Assembly (NCBI RefSeq): GCF_920984675.1
Contig: NZ_CAKLBV010000009.1
Span: 1-64,000 of the forward strand
Direction of reading: 5' to 3'
DNA length: 64,000 bases
Source of the DNA: Methylobacterium sp. Leaf118
GTDB taxonomy: Bacteria; Pseudomonadota; Alphaproteobacteria; Rhizobiales; Beijerinckiaceae
Shown: one piece after another, positions 45,310 through 55,152 of the stretch
Layout of the letters: each line of letters begins with the position of its first letter
Numbering within the stretch: the first letter of the stretch is position 1
Position numbers and translations under genes: made by a program
The notes under the pieces: generated by a model
Databases searched by the model: none
What the model saw: the letters and a program-made list of their open reading frames with translations, nothing else
What the model was told of the DNA's origin: nothing

Positions 45310-46206
45310 GTGCCCCTGCGATGGATCGTCGTCACGGCGGGGGCCCTCGTGGCCGCTCTGGCTCTGGTCGGCGCCGCGCCGGGACGACGGGCCCGCCAGG
45401 AGCGGGGCCGGCTCGTGGCGCGGCGCACCCGCGTCGACGGCGTGACGATGCATGCCCGGGTCTCGGCCTCGCCCGTCCCTCGAGACCGCCTGCCCGTGAT
45501 CCTCGTCCACGGGCTCGGGATGTCGAGCCGCTACATGATCCCGCTCGCGCGGCAGCTCGCACCCCACGTCCGGGTCTATGCGCCGGACCTGCCTGGCTTC
45601 GGCCTGAGCGACAAGCCGAGCCGGGCGCTCACGGTGCGCGAGCTCGCCGATGCGCTGGCGGCCTGGATGGAGGCGGTCGGCGTGGAGCGCGCGGCCTTCA
45701 TCGGCAATTCGCTCGGTTGCGAGGTGCTGGTCGAGCTGGCGCTCGTTCACCCGCACCGCGTCGACCGCCTCGTCCTGCAGGGGCCCACGCCGGACCCGGA
45801 GGCCCGGAGCCTCGTCCGGCAAGTCGTCGGCTTCTTTGCCATTGCCCCGTTCGAGCGCTGGTCACTCGCCGGAGTGGCGCTCTCCGACTACCTCCGTGGC
45901 GGAATCCGGCGCTACATCCAGACCGTGCACAGCATGGTCGGCAACCGCATCGGCGACAAGGTCCTCCGGGTCACGCAGCCCACGCTCGTGGTGTGGGGCA
46001 CCCGCGACTATGTCGTGCCCCATGCCTTCGTGAAGCGCCTCGCCTCATCCCTGCCCCGCGGTCGTCTCGCGGTCATCCCGGGCGCCGCGCACGGGATCAA
46101 CTATTCGCATCCGAAGGCGTTCACCGCGGTCCTCCTCCCGTTCCTCCTCGCCGAACGCGACAGGCCTGCCGCCCCGGGCCCGACCCCCGCCAGCGGTGCC
46201 GGCTGA
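45310..46206 (+). CDS. membrane-anchored alpha/beta hydrolase
   Basis: 298 residues from a GTG at 45310 with GGGAAGG upstream (an ATG at 45163 adds an Arg-rich stretch without support). N-terminal TM (~5-23), then an alpha/beta hydrolase fold: HGLGMSSRYMIPLARQL oxyanion loop, nucleophile Ser in GNSLGCE, Asp in WGTRDYVVP, His in GAAHGINYS. Substrate unknown. The stop codon overlaps palindromic element copy 4. Confidence 0.85.
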   Translation: MPLRWIVVTAGALVAALALVGAAPGRRARQERGRLVARRTRVDGVTMHARVSASPVPRDRLPVILVHGLGMSSRYMIPLARQLAPHVRVYAPDLPGFGLSDKPSRALTVRELADALAAWMEAVGVERAAFIGNSLGCEVLVELALVHPHRVDRLVLQGPTPDPEARSLVRQVVGFFAIAPFERWSLAGVALSDYLRGGIRRYIQTVHSMVGNRIGDKVLRVTQPTLVVWGTRDYVVPHAFVKRLASSLPRGRLAVIPGAAHGINYSHPKAFTAVLLPFLLAERDRPAAPGPTPASGAG

Positions 46207-46313
46207 TCCGGGCTCCGCTTGATCGAAGCGAAGCCCGGATCAGGCAAGCCCGCGCGGCGTTTGAGCGAAGCCCAAATCCGCCATCCCGAAGGGATCAACC
46301 GGATTTGGTATGA
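46203..46313 (-). repeat. dispersed palindromic element, copy 4
   Basis: Full copy in inverted orientation. Long hairpin has one non-Watson-Crick position (C opposite A). The hydrolase stop codon is within its first bases. Confidence 0.85.
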
Positions 46314-46506
46314 CAGGGGCGACAAAACGGCCTGGGACCGGATCGCGGGGCCCCTGCCCCGCCCACGCTCCGTCATCCGGACCCTGTCCCGACGGAGGCG
46401 CTCCGGGCCGCTGCCACACCTGCGCTTTCAAAGCCATGCCTGCGCTTTCAAAGAGGAGAGGCACCGGCTAGGCTTTGCTCGTGCTTTGCCTCAGAGCACC
46501 GGCCCT

Positions 46507-47403
46507 ATGTTCGATTGGAACGACCTCACCTTCTTCCTTGAACTGGCCCGGCACGGTCGGCTGATGCCGGCCGCCCGGCGGCTCAAGGTCGACAACACGA
46601 CGGTCAGCCGCCGCATCGCCGAGCTGGAGCGGAACCTCGACACCAAGCTGTTCCAACGCTGCTCCGACGGCTTCCTGCTCACCGAGGGCGGTCACAAGCT
46701 GTTCGTCATCGCCGAGGCCATCGAACAGAAGATGCTCGGCGTGCCGGAGGCGCTCGGCCTGCAGGCCGGCACGCAGCCGGTCGGGCGCGTGCGGGTCGCC
46801 AGCATGGAAGGCATCGCCGCGTTCTACCTGTCGGCCAAGTTTGCCGCCTTCGCCGCGACCGCCCCCGGCCTCGTCGTCGAACTCGTCACCGAGCGGCATC
46901 TGATCAACCTGACGAAGCGGGAGGCCGACATCTCGGTGTCGTTCGTCCCACCCCAGGGACCGCGGCTCACGGTCCGGCGGGTCGGCGAGTTCCGCCTCGC
47001 CCTGTTCGCGTCGGAGGCCTATCTCGCCCGACGCGGCCGGCCGCGGACGCGCGCCGAGCTGCCGGAGCACGATTTCGTGGATTACGTCGACGATCTCGTC
47101 GCCATCGAACCGGTGCATTGGCTGCTCGAGGTGTTGAAGCCGAGCACCGTGGTGTTTCGCTCGACCAGCATGGCGGCCCAGCAGACCGCGGTCGCGGCGG
47201 GGGCGGGACTCGCCCTGTTGCCGCTTTTCTCGGCAAAGACGAACCCGGCATTGGTGCCGGTCCTCGCCGACGACATCGTCGTGCGCCGCGAACTCTATCT
47301 CGGTGTCCACGAAGACATCGAGCATGTCGGCCGCGTCCGCGCGGTGACGCGCTTCTTGACCGATCTGTTCACGCAAGAGGCAGGTTACTTGAACGAATTG
47401 TGA
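46507..47403 (+). CDS. LysR-family transcriptional regulator
   Basis: 298 residues. N-terminal winged HTH (FFLELARHGRLMPAARRLKVDNTTVSRRIAEL region, ~8-60), then a periplasmic-binding-like effector domain. It lies 102 bases upstream of and in the same direction as the nitrilase gene, an arrangement less common than divergence. Probably controls the nitrilase. The ATG at 46507 has no clear ribosome-binding site. Confidence 0.88.
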   Translation: MFDWNDLTFFLELARHGRLMPAARRLKVDNTTVSRRIAELERNLDTKLFQRCSDGFLLTEGGHKLFVIAEAIEQKMLGVPEALGLQAGTQPVGRVRVASMEGIAAFYLSAKFAAFAATAPGLVVELVTERHLINLTKREADISVSFVPPQGPRLTVRRVGEFRLALFASEAYLARRGRPRTRAELPEHDFVDYVDDLVAIEPVHWLLEVLKPSTVVFRSTSMAAQQTAVAAGAGLALLPLFSAKTNPALVPVLADDIVVRRELYLGVHEDIEHVGRVRAVTRFLTDLFTQEAGYLNEL

Positions 47404-47505
47404 GCATGGGGCGGCAGGATTGCAGCGGCCGTTGCGGATTTTCCGCCTTCGCGGCCTCGGCGGTCTCTGTTGCAAATGTGGCATCCCGATCTTGGAGCCG
47501 CGCCG

Positions 47506-48636
47506 ATGTCCGCACGCTACCCGCAATTCAAGGCTGCCGCCTGTCACGTCGCCCCGGTCTACCTGGACAGCGCCGCCACGGCCGAGAAGGCGGCGGCGCT
47601 GATCGGCGAGGCGGCGCGCGCCGGCGCCGGTCTCGTGGTGTTCCCCGAGGGCTTCATGCCGGGCTTCCCCCTCTGGGTGGCCCTCCGCGCGCCGATCCAC
47701 AACCACGACCTGTTCAAGCGTCTCGCGGCCGAGTCCGTTCGCCTCGACGGACCGGAGATCGGCGCGGTGCGCGCCGCCGCGCGGCGCCACGGCGTTCTCG
47801 TCTCGCTCGGTTTCAGCGAGAGCACCGAGGCCAGCGTCGGTTGCCTGTGGAACGCGAACGTCCTGATCGGGCCGACCGGCGCCATCCTCAACCACCACCG
47901 CAAGCTCGTGCCGACCTTCTACGAGAAGCTCGTCTGGGCGAACGGCGACGCCCGAGGCCTGCGGGTGACCCCCACCGAACTCGGTCGGGTCGGTATGCTC
48001 ATCTGCGGCGAGAACACCAATCCCCTGGCCCGCTACGCGCTGATGGCGCAGGGCGAGCAGGTTCACATCTCGACCTATCCGCCGGCCTGGCCGACCCGCC
48101 CGCCGGGGGAGAGCGCGGCCTACGACCTGAAGCGGGCCATCGAGATCCGCGCCGGGGCCCATGCCTTTGAGGCCAAGGTGTTCAACATCGTCTGCTCCGC
48201 CGTCCTCGACGGGGCCGCGAAGGCGCTCGTCTGCGGGCGGGACGCCTCCCTCGTCGACCTCGTCGAGCGGACCCCGGCGGGCGTGTCCATGGTGCTCGAT
48301 CCCACCGGCGCGCATGTCGTGGAGCCCCACCAGGGCGGTGAGGCGATCGTCTACGCCGACATCGACGTCGCGGCCTGCGTGGAGCCCAAGCAGTTCCACG
48401 ACGTGGTCGGCTACTACAACCGCTTCGACATTTTCCAACTCAACGTCGACCGCACGCCGCGGGAGCCGGTCAGCTTCGATGCGGCCGTCCAGGCCGCGGG
48501 GTACCCCGGCGACCGCCTCGAGACCCCCGACGCATCGGGCTTGAGCGCCGCCGGGGGAGCCCATGGGGGCGCCGGCCTGGCGCGTCCCGGCCTCTCGGAG
48601 ACGACGGCCGAACCGCCGCGCCGCGGCGGCCACTGA
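47506..48636 (+). CDS. nitrilase (carbon-nitrogen hydrolase)
   Basis: 376 residues from ATG 47506 with GGAG upstream. Catalytic triad Glu48 (FPEGFMPGFP), Lys133 (HRKLVPTFYEK) and Cys168 (ICGENTNPLARY). The C-G-E-N-x-N-P form is typical of true nitrilases (aliphatic or arylacetonitrile) rather than amidases. Converts a nitrile to the carboxylic acid and ammonia. Upstream is a LysR regulator, downstream a hairpin and then an ActP-like symporter pair, which may import the acid or be separate. Confidence 0.92.
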   Translation: MSARYPQFKAAACHVAPVYLDSAATAEKAAALIGEAARAGAGLVVFPEGFMPGFPLWVALRAPIHNHDLFKRLAAESVRLDGPEIGAVRAAARRHGVLVSLGFSESTEASVGCLWNANVLIGPTGAILNHHRKLVPTFYEKLVWANGDARGLRVTPTELGRVGMLICGENTNPLARYALMAQGEQVHISTYPPAWPTRPPGESAAYDLKRAIEIRAGAHAFEAKVFNIVCSAVLDGAAKALVCGRDASLVDLVERTPAGVSMVLDPTGAHVVEPHQGGEAIVYADIDVAACVEPKQFHDVVGYYNRFDIFQLNVDRTPREPVSFDAAVQAAGYPGDRLETPDASGLSAAGGAHGGAGLARPGLSETTAEPPRRGGH

Positions 48637-48641
48637 GGGAT

Positions 48642-48670
48642 CGGGCGCGGCCCGTCCCGAGCCGCGCCCG
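48642..48670 (+). terminator. hairpin after nitrilase
   Basis: CGGGCGCGGC / GCCGCGCCCG, perfect 10-base arms, 9-base loop, starting 6 bases after the nitrilase stop. No T-run. Confidence 0.6.
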
Positions 48671-48735
48671 CGTCGGAGGCTTACGGCCTCACGCAGATGT
48701 TTCGCCAGACCCCACCCGATCGACGGAGGCGCAGC

Positions 48736-49032
48736 GTGCTTTCACCCGACAGAATAGACCTTCACGAAGAAGGAACGGAGTTCGCCAGGATCGCGCGAAC
48801 CAGATCTCACGTCGCGATCGGTTTGAGTGTCGTGATGATCGCGATGTATTTCAGCTTCATGACGATGTTCGCGTTCGCGAAGCCTGTGATGGGGACGATT
48901 CTGGCGCCCGGATTGTCGCTCTGCATCTTGCTCGGGGCGGGCGTGATCGTCGGGTCGTTCGTCCTGTGCCTCGTCTACGTCGTCTGGGCAAACCGCGTCT
49001 ACGACCCGGCCGTGCGCCGGATCATGCGCTGA
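48736..49032 (+). CDS. DUF485 inner-membrane protein (YjcH-like)
   Basis: 98 residues from GTG 48736 with GGAGG upstream. Two TM helices (~28-48 and ~58-83) with the DUF485 pattern (YFSFMTMFAFAKPVMG). In E. coli the equivalent gene (yjcH) precedes actP. The same order and a 10-base gap are seen here. Probably an accessory subunit of the symporter. Confidence 0.88.
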   Translation: MLSPDRIDLHEEGTEFARIARTRSHVAIGLSVVMIAMYFSFMTMFAFAKPVMGTILAPGLSLCILLGAGVIVGSFVLCLVYVVWANRVYDPAVRRIMR

Positions 49033-49042
49033 GGAGGGGACC

Positions 49043-50599
49043 ATGCAGGCAGCGAACAATCCACTGGCCGTCACCTTCTTCTTCGTCTTCATGGCGTTGA
49101 CGCTCGGGATCACCTACTGGGCCGCGCGGCGCACGCGCACCACGGACCAGTTCTTCGCCGCGGGCGGCCAGATCACGGCCTGGCAGAACGGCTGGGCGCT
49201 CGCGGGGGACTTCCTCAGCGCCGCTGCGCTCCTGGGCATCGCCGGCATCATCACGTCGAACGGCTTCGACGGGCTGATCTACTCCATCGGCTTCCTGGTC
49301 GGCTGGCCGATCATCTCGTTCCTGATCGTCGAGCCGCTGCGCAACCTGGGCAAGTTCACCTTCGCGGACGTCGTCGCCTATCGCCTGCGGCAGCGGCCCG
49401 TGCGCATGGCCGCCGCCCTCGGCACGCTGACCGTGATCCTGCTCTATCTGATCGCCCAGATGGTCGCGACGGGCTCGCTGATCAAACTCCTCTTCGGGAT
49501 GCCCTACGCGGCCTCGGTCATCGTGGTCGGGACGGCGATGCTCACCTACGTGATCTTCGGCGGCATGCTGGCGACGACCTGGGTCCAGGTCATCAAGGCC
49601 GTGCTCCTCTCCGTCGGCGGGCTCGTCCTGGCGCTCCTCGTGCTCGCCCATTTCGACATGAACCCGCTGCGTCTCTTCGCGGCGGCCGCCGACAAATACG
49701 GCGAGCGCGTGCTGCAGCCCGGCTCCAAGGTCGCCGGCAGCGGGTGGGACGCGATCTCGCTGGGCGTGGGGCTGATGTTCGGGACGGCGGCGCTGCCGCA
49801 CATCCTGATGCGCGCCTTCACGGTCCCGGACGTCAAGGAGGCGCGGATGTCGATCCTCTACGCCACCGGCATCATCGGCTCGTTCCACCTGCTCGTCTTC
49901 GTGATCGGCTTCGGAGCCATGGTCCTCGTCGGGCCGGAGGCGGTGATCAAGGCCGGCGGCGGCGGCAACATGGCGGCCCCGCTCCTCGCCCTCACGGTCG
50001 GCGGCAACGGGTTCTTCGGGTTCATCTGCGCGGTCGCTTTCGCGACGATGCTCGCCGTCGTCGCCGGGCTGACCCTGTCCGGGGTCGCCACGGTCTGCCA
50101 CGACCTCTGGGTCAACGTGGTCCGCAACGGCCATGCGCCGGAGCGCGAGCAACTCGCCGTCGCCCGGATCGCGACGGTCGCCATCGCCGTCCTGGCCGTC
50201 GTCCTCGGCATCGTGTTCGAGGGGCAGAACGTCGCCTTCATGGCCGGGCTGGCCTTCGCCGTCGCCGCGGCGGCCAACTTCCCGGCCCTGCTTCTGTCCA
50301 TCACCTGGAAGCGGTTCACGACCCCGGCGGCGGTGGCGAGCATCCTGGTCGGGACGGTCTCCTCGCTCCTGCTGATCGGCCTCTCCCCCACGGTTCAGGT
50401 CGACGTGCTGGGCCGGAGCCTCGCCGAGGTCTCCCAAGCCTGGTGGTTCGTCCCGATGAAGAACCCGGCGCTCATCAGCATGCCGCTGTCCTTCCTCGTC
50501 GCCATCGCGGTCTCGCTCGCGACCCAGGAGGAGGGCGCGGAGGGCCGCTTCCGGGAGATGCGGCGGCGGATCATGTTCGGCGCCTCGGGCGCGGCCTAG
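49043..50599 (+). CDS. actP: sodium:solute symporter, ActP-like monocarboxylate permease
   Basis: 518 residues, about 13 TM helices. SSS-family signature elements: TDQFFAAGGQITAWQNGWALAGDFLSAAALLG near the N-terminus, FGGMLATTWVQVIKAVLL and PHILMRAFTVPDVKEAR. Takes up acetate, glycolate or similar short acids with sodium. Operonic with the DUF485 gene. The symbol follows E. coli usage; the substrate here is not known. Confidence 0.9.
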   Translation: MQAANNPLAVTFFFVFMALTLGITYWAARRTRTTDQFFAAGGQITAWQNGWALAGDFLSAAALLGIAGIITSNGFDGLIYSIGFLVGWPIISFLIVEPLRNLGKFTFADVVAYRLRQRPVRMAAALGTLTVILLYLIAQMVATGSLIKLLFGMPYAASVIVVGTAMLTYVIFGGMLATTWVQVIKAVLLSVGGLVLALLVLAHFDMNPLRLFAAAADKYGERVLQPGSKVAGSGWDAISLGVGLMFGTAALPHILMRAFTVPDVKEARMSILYATGIIGSFHLLVFVIGFGAMVLVGPEAVIKAGGGGNMAAPLLALTVGGNGFFGFICAVAFATMLAVVAGLTLSGVATVCHDLWVNVVRNGHAPEREQLAVARIATVAIAVLAVVLGIVFEGQNVAFMAGLAFAVAAAANFPALLLSITWKRFTTPAAVASILVGTVSSLLLIGLSPTVQVDVLGRSLAEVSQAWWFVPMKNPALISMPLSFLVAIAVSLATQEEGAEGRFREMRRRIMFGASGAA

Positions 50600-50634
50600 C
50601 CGGGCTCCCGCAACGCCGCCGTGGCGCGGCCTGA

Positions 50635-50662
50635 CGGGACGGGACGGAAGCGTCCCGTCCCG
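50635..50662 (+). terminator. strong hairpin after symporter
   Basis: CGGGACGGGACG / CGTCCCGTCCCG with loop GAAG, perfect 12-base arms, followed by CTTCGTTT. Lies between convergent genes. Confidence 0.75.
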
Positions 50663-50707
50663 CTTCGTTTCGGGCCGCCCGCCCGGGCGGGGACGCCGCC
50701 GGGCGCG

Positions 50708-51418
50708 TCAGGTTCGGATCGTCACGCCGAGCCGGGCGGCGGCGCGGCGCGCGGTCGCGGTGCGGCGCTCCGTGATCGCCGCCACCGAGGCGCGGGCCTG
50801 CTCGAGGATGTCGGGCGGCGCCTGCTCCGGCGTCCCGCAGGCGAAGGGCGGTTCGGGCGCGTAGGCCATGTAGAGCTGGATGGCCTTGGCCACGTCCTCG
50901 CCCCGCAAATCCGCCGCGAGGCGCAGGGCCCCGTCGATCCCGGCGGTGACGCCCGCCGCGAACACCCAGTCGCCATCGACGACGACCCGCGCATCGACGG
51001 GGGTCGCGCCGAAACAGGGCAGCAGATCGAAAGAGGCCCAGTGCGTGGTGGCCCGGCGGCCCTGCAGGAGACCGGCGGCGCCGCAGAGCAGGGCGCCGGT
51101 GCAGACCGAGAAGACGCTCCGCGCACCGGCGGCTTGGCGGCGGAGCCAATCGAGGACGGCCTCGTCCTCCATCAGGTCCTCCTGCCCGAACCCGCCGGGC
51201 ACGTGCAGCACATCGAGCGGCGGGGCATCGCCGATGGCCGCATCCGGCGTCAGCCGCAGGCCGCGGACATCCCGAACAGGCGCGGCCGTCGGGCCGTAGA
51301 TCCGGTAGGTCGCATTCGGGATGCGGGACAGCACCTCGAACGGGCCGGTCAGGTCGATCTGGTCGATGCCCTCGAAGAGCAGCGAGCCGATTTCCAGATG
51401 GGTGTCGGGCGAAATCAT
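50708..51418 (-). CDS. DJ-1/PfpI protein, isonitrile hydratase (InhA)-like
   Basis: 236 residues from the ATG at 51418. Nucleophile elbow SVCTGALLCGAAGLLQG followed by RRATTHW, and FAAGVTAGIDGALRL: the pattern of cyclohexyl-isocyanide hydratase and GlxA N-domains. Converts isonitriles to N-formamides in characterised members. Divergent from a GlxA-like regulator. Function by similarity only. Confidence 0.8.
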   Translation of the reverse strand: MISPDTHLEIGSLLFEGIDQIDLTGPFEVLSRIPNATYRIYGPTAAPVRDVRGLRLTPDAAIGDAPPLDVLHVPGGFGQEDLMEDEAVLDWLRRQAAGARSVFSVCTGALLCGAAGLLQGRRATTHWASFDLLPCFGATPVDARVVVDGDWVFAAGVTAGIDGALRLAADLRGEDVAKAIQLYMAYAPEPPFACGTPEQAPPDILEQARASVAAITERRTATARRAAARLGVTIRT

Positions 51419-51468
51419 CGGTGCCTCCGGTGGACAGGGGCAGCCTAGTCCGGCAGGCTCTGGCGCAA

Positions 51469-52491
51469 ATGCCAAATAGCCCTCGCTTTCCGCCAACGCC
51501 CGTTCGCTCCGTGGAGGTGCTCGCCTTCCCCGGCGTACAGATCCTCGACGTCACCGGGCCGCTTCAGGTCTTCGCATCGGCCAACGAGCATGTCGCGAAG
51601 GGGGGCGGCGTCCCGCCCTACCGGCTCTGCGTCGCCGCGAAGGGCGGTGGCTCCGTCGCCTCCTCCGCGGGCCTGGCGCTCGCCGCCGATCCACTGCCGT
51701 CCACGCCCGCAGGGGTCGACACCCTGGTCGTCGCCGGAGGGCCCGGCGTCGATGCCGCCGCCGCCGATCCCGACCTGATCGCGTGGCTGCGCGGACGCGC
51801 CGGGCAGGCGCGCCGCGTCGCCTCCGTCTGCACGGGGGCCTTCCTCCTGGCCGCCTCGGGGGCCCTGGACGGCCGGCGGGCCGTGACCCACTGGTCGTTC
51901 TGCGACGCCTTCGCCCGGCGCTTTCCCGCCGTGCGGGTGGAGGCGGACCCGATCTTCCTGCGGGATGGGCCGGTCTGGACCTCGGCCGGCGTGACCGCGG
52001 GGATCGATCTGGCGCTGGCGCTCGTCGAGGAGGATCTCGGCCGCGAAACGGCCATGGCGGTGGCGCGCTACCTCGTCGTCTTCCTGAAGCGCCCCGGCGG
52101 TCAGGCCCAGTTCAGCGCCGCCCTCGCGCTCCAGACGGCGGGGGACCGCTTCGGCGCGCTGCACCGCTGGATGCGGGCGAATGTCGGCGCGGACCTGTCG
52201 CTCCCGCGCCTCGCCGCGGAAGCCGGCATGAGCGAACGCAGCTTCAGTCGCCACTACGTGGACGAGACCGGGCTGACGCCGGCCCGGGCCGTCGAGCGGC
52301 TGAGGGTCGAGGCCGCGCGCCAGATGCTGGCGGAGACCCGGCAGCCCGTGAAGCGGATCGCCCGGCTCTGCGGGTTCGGGGCCGAGGAAACCATGCGTCG
52401 GAGCTTCCTGCGCCTCCTGGCGAGCACGCCGCAGGAGTACCGCGCCCGTTTCGGGGAAGCGTCGCAGGCGGCGGGCCCCGCTCCCGCGTAG
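51469..52491 (+). CDS. GlxA-family regulator (DJ-1 domain plus AraC HTH)
   Basis: 340 residues from the ATG at 51469 (GTG at 51421 is possible but leaves just two bases to the divergent start). DJ-1/PfpI-like domain ~13-195 with SVCTGAFLLAASGALDGRRAVTHW, then an AraC-type HTH domain (~225-325, LSLPRLAAEAGMSERSFSRHY). GlxA regulators bind amide-like or quaternary amine ligands. Likely controls the divergent isonitrile hydratase-like gene. Confidence 0.87.
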   Translation: MPNSPRFPPTPVRSVEVLAFPGVQILDVTGPLQVFASANEHVAKGGGVPPYRLCVAAKGGGSVASSAGLALAADPLPSTPAGVDTLVVAGGPGVDAAAADPDLIAWLRGRAGQARRVASVCTGAFLLAASGALDGRRAVTHWSFCDAFARRFPAVRVEADPIFLRDGPVWTSAGVTAGIDLALALVEEDLGRETAMAVARYLVVFLKRPGGQAQFSAALALQTAGDRFGALHRWMRANVGADLSLPRLAAEAGMSERSFSRHYVDETGLTPARAVERLRVEAARQMLAETRQPVKRIARLCGFGAEETMRRSFLRLLASTPQEYRARFGEASQAAGPAPA

Positions 52492-52494
52492 GGA

Positions 52495-52605
52495 TATACC
52501 AAATCCGGTTGATCCCTTCGGGATGGCGGATTTGGGCTTCGCTCAAACGCCGCGCGGGCTTGCCTGATCCGGGCTCCGCTTTGATCAAGCGGAGCCCGGA
52601 TCAGG
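52495..52605 (+). repeat. dispersed palindromic element, copy 5
   Basis: Full copy, 3 bases after the glxA-like stop. Long hairpin arms are 19 bases and perfect (CCTGATCCGGGCTCCGCTT and its complement) with loop TGATC. Confidence 0.88.
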
Positions 52606-52741
52606 AGGGCTGCGATCCCCGGTCGGGGCCGGCTCGCGCCTCGTTCCATGACAATCGGACGTCGTAAGCCCGGTCGCGACGCGGTGTGCGCCTCCTCACC
52701 GCGTCGAGGAGGACAAGTGCCCTATCCGGCAGGGTGCATCG

Positions 52742-53827
52742 GTGGGCACCACCGTTTGGAAGAGGCCGTCCTCCGTGAGGAATGAACGACACCCGCGCCC
52801 CGGCTTCAGCCGGCGCCGCTTCGGGGGCCTGCTCGTCGGCGGCCTCGCGACGGGCGTGGCGACGCGGGCGATCCGTCCGGCCGCGGCGGCGTCCGAGGAC
52901 GTGCGCATCGCCGATCTGGACTGGGTCGATGCCGGCCGGGCCCGCCCCGTCCCGGCCCGTCTGTACTGGCCGTCCTCGGAAACACGCGCGGGCGCGGTGC
53001 CCCTGATCGTGTTCTCGCACGGCCTCGGCCAGTCGCGGACGGGCTACGCCTATCTCGGGCGCCATTGGGCGGCCAACGGCTACGCGAGCCTTCACGTGCA
53101 GCATGTCGGGAGCGACGGCAGCGTCTGGGCCGGCAACCCGTTCGCGATTCTCGACCGCGTGAACGTGGCGGCCGACGAACGCGAGGCCCTCGCCCGCGCC
53201 GCCGATGTGAGCTTCGCCCTCGACCGGATTCTCGGCGCCGACAGCGCCTTCGCCCCCTTCATCGATCGGACGCGCCTCGTCGCCGCCGGCCATTCCTATG
53301 GCGCGAACACGACCCTGATCCTCGGCGGGGCGCGGGTCGTTCGCGACGGACGGATGCTCGACCGCAGGGACAGGCGCTTCAAGGCCGGCATCGTCATCTC
53401 GGCGCCGCCGTTCTACGGCGAGCGGGACCTGCACGCCGTGCTCGGCGCCGTCACCCTGCCGACCTTCCACGTCACCGCGACCGCGGACGTGATCGCCTTG
53501 CCCGGCCGGCGCTCCGCCGTGCAGGACCGTCTCGACGTCTACGCGGCGGTGGGAACCACCCGGAAGGCCTTGGCGGTCTTCGAGGGCGGGTCGCACAGCA
53601 TCTTCACCGACCGGGCCCTGACGGGCGGCGCGCGGCTCAACCCCCAGGTGAAGCAGGCGACCGCGGAAGGCGCCCTCGCCTTCCTCGACCTGACGTTCCG
53701 GGACGATTCCTCGCCCCTGGCGGCCTGGAGCGAGACCTGGCGGCCGATCCTCGCGGTGGCCCCCATGGCGGGCCCCCTCGCCGATCCCTCGCGGCCCGCC
53801 TTCCGCCGGTCCCGGTCCCGCGTCTAG
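52742..53827 (+). CDS. Tat-exported alpha/beta hydrolase
   Basis: 361 residues from GTG 52742. Twin-arginine signal ([17 protein letters not shown] at ~22-38), then a hydrolase fold of the platelet-activating-factor acetylhydrolase/dienelactone hydrolase-like kind: [20 protein letters not shown], nucleophile Ser in AGHSYGANT, His in GGSHSIFTD. Periplasmic hydrolase with unknown substrate. Stands between element copy 5 and the metallophosphoesterase on the same strand. Confidence 0.82.
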   Translation: MGTTVWKRPSSVRNERHPRPGFSRRRFGGLLVGGLATGVATRAIRPAAAASEDVRIADLDWVDAGRARPVPARLYWPSSETRAGAVPLIVFSHGLGQSRTGYAYLGRHWAANGYASLHVQHVGSDGSVWAGNPFAILDRVNVAADEREALARAADVSFALDRILGADSAFAPFIDRTRLVAAGHSYGANTTLILGGARVVRDGRMLDRRDRRFKAGIVISAPPFYGERDLHAVLGAVTLPTFHVTATADVIALPGRRSAVQDRLDVYAAVGTTRKALAVFEGGSHSIFTDRALTGGARLNPQVKQATAEGALAFLDLTFRDDSSPLAAWSETWRPILAVAPMAGPLADPSRPAFRRSRSRV

Positions 53828-53963
53828 CGCCGCATCCTGGACATTGGGGTCGGACGGTTCTCCAAGCCGTCGGGCCGCATCGGATTCTCGAGGGCCCTGC
53901 CTTCCGCCTCCCGGGCCGATGCGACCGCGGTTGTGCCCTCCCCTCGCCCCGCTCGGACGGTTC

Positions 53964-55097
53964 ATGTTCCACCTGATCTTCGGCCTGCCCAGCCTCTACG
54001 TCATCGCCCGGGTGGTGTGGCCCCTGCCCTGGCCGTTCGCGCTGAAGGCCTGCGTCGCGGTCCTCCTGCTCGTCGCCTCCCAGTACCACCTGTGGAGCCG
54101 CCTCTCCTCGGGCTCGGTGTTCTCCCCCGAGTTTCCGCGCGCGCTGGTGATCCTGTTCAACTGGGCCTTCGGCGCCATCGTCCTGCTCGCGGCGATGCAG
54201 GTGGTGCTCGATCTCGTGATGGGGGTCGGCACGCTCGTGCTCGGAGGCGGCCGGGCGATCCCCGTGGGGTGGCGCTACGCCGAGGCGATCCTGGCCCTGC
54301 TCCTGTCGGCCTTCGCGGTGCAGCAGGCCATCCGGGTGCCGCCGATCCGGGATGTCACCGTCGCGATCGCAAACCTCCCGGCCGGCTTCGAGGGCTATAC
54401 CCTCCTCCAACTCACCGACCTGCATCTCAGCCGCCTGTTCCCGGCGGATTGGGCGCGCGAGGTCGTGGCGCGCTCCAACGCCCTCGGGGTCGATCTCATC
54501 GTCGTCACCGGCGACCTGATCGACGGCTCCCTCGCCGCCCGCCGCGCCGATGTCGCGCCGCTGCGGGATCTCCGGGCGCCCGATGGGGTCTGGCTGATCC
54601 CCGGCAACCACGAATACTTCTTCGAATACGCGGCCTGGATGCGCCATTATGCCGGTCTGGGCATGGCCGTGCTGCCGAACCGCCACACGGTCCTGAGGCG
54701 CGGGGACGCGGCCCTGGTCCTGGCTGGCGTCACCGACCTTTCGGCCTCGCATGCGGGCCAACCGCCCCACGACCTCGATGCGGCGCTGGCCGGCGCCCCG
54801 GCGGGGGCCCCCGTCATCCTTCTCGACCACCAGCCGCGGGGGGCGGCGACGGCCGCCGCGAAGGGCGTGGCGCTGCAGCTGTCCGGCCACACGCATGGCG
54901 GGATGATCGTGGGGCTCGACCGGCTGGTCGCTCGGGCGAATGGCGGCTTCGTCTCGGGCGCCTACGCCGTCGGGGGCATGACGCTCTACGTCAACAACGG
55001 CACGGGGCTGTGGCCGGGCTTCGCCCTGAGGTTGGGCCCGACCTCCGAGCTGACGCGCATCACGCTCCGGGCCGGAACGCGGCCGCCCGCCGGCTGA
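53964..55097 (+). CDS. membrane metallophosphoesterase
   Basis: 377 residues from ATG 53964 (53919 also possible). Four TM helices in the first ~125 residues, then a calcineurin-like metallophosphoesterase: [36 protein letters not shown] and SGHTHGG are the metal-binding blocks. Similar to YkuE-type phosphoesterases (UDP-2,3-diacylglucosamine hydrolase-related). Active site probably faces the periplasm. Confidence 0.88.
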   Translation: MFHLIFGLPSLYVIARVVWPLPWPFALKACVAVLLLVASQYHLWSRLSSGSVFSPEFPRALVILFNWAFGAIVLLAAMQVVLDLVMGVGTLVLGGGRAIPVGWRYAEAILALLLSAFAVQQAIRVPPIRDVTVAIANLPAGFEGYTLLQLTDLHLSRLFPADWAREVVARSNALGVDLIVVTGDLIDGSLAARRADVAPLRDLRAPDGVWLIPGNHEYFFEYAAWMRHYAGLGMAVLPNRHTVLRRGDAALVLAGVTDLSASHAGQPPHDLDAALAGAPAGAPVILLDHQPRGAATAAAKGVALQLSGHTHGGMIVGLDRLVARANGGFVSGAYAVGGMTLYVNNGTGLWPGFALRLGPTSELTRITLRAGTRPPAG

Positions 55098-55152
55098 CGC
55101 GGACCCCCGGCGCATCCCGTCTCGCGCCGCCTCGACACCCCTCGACGCGCGA

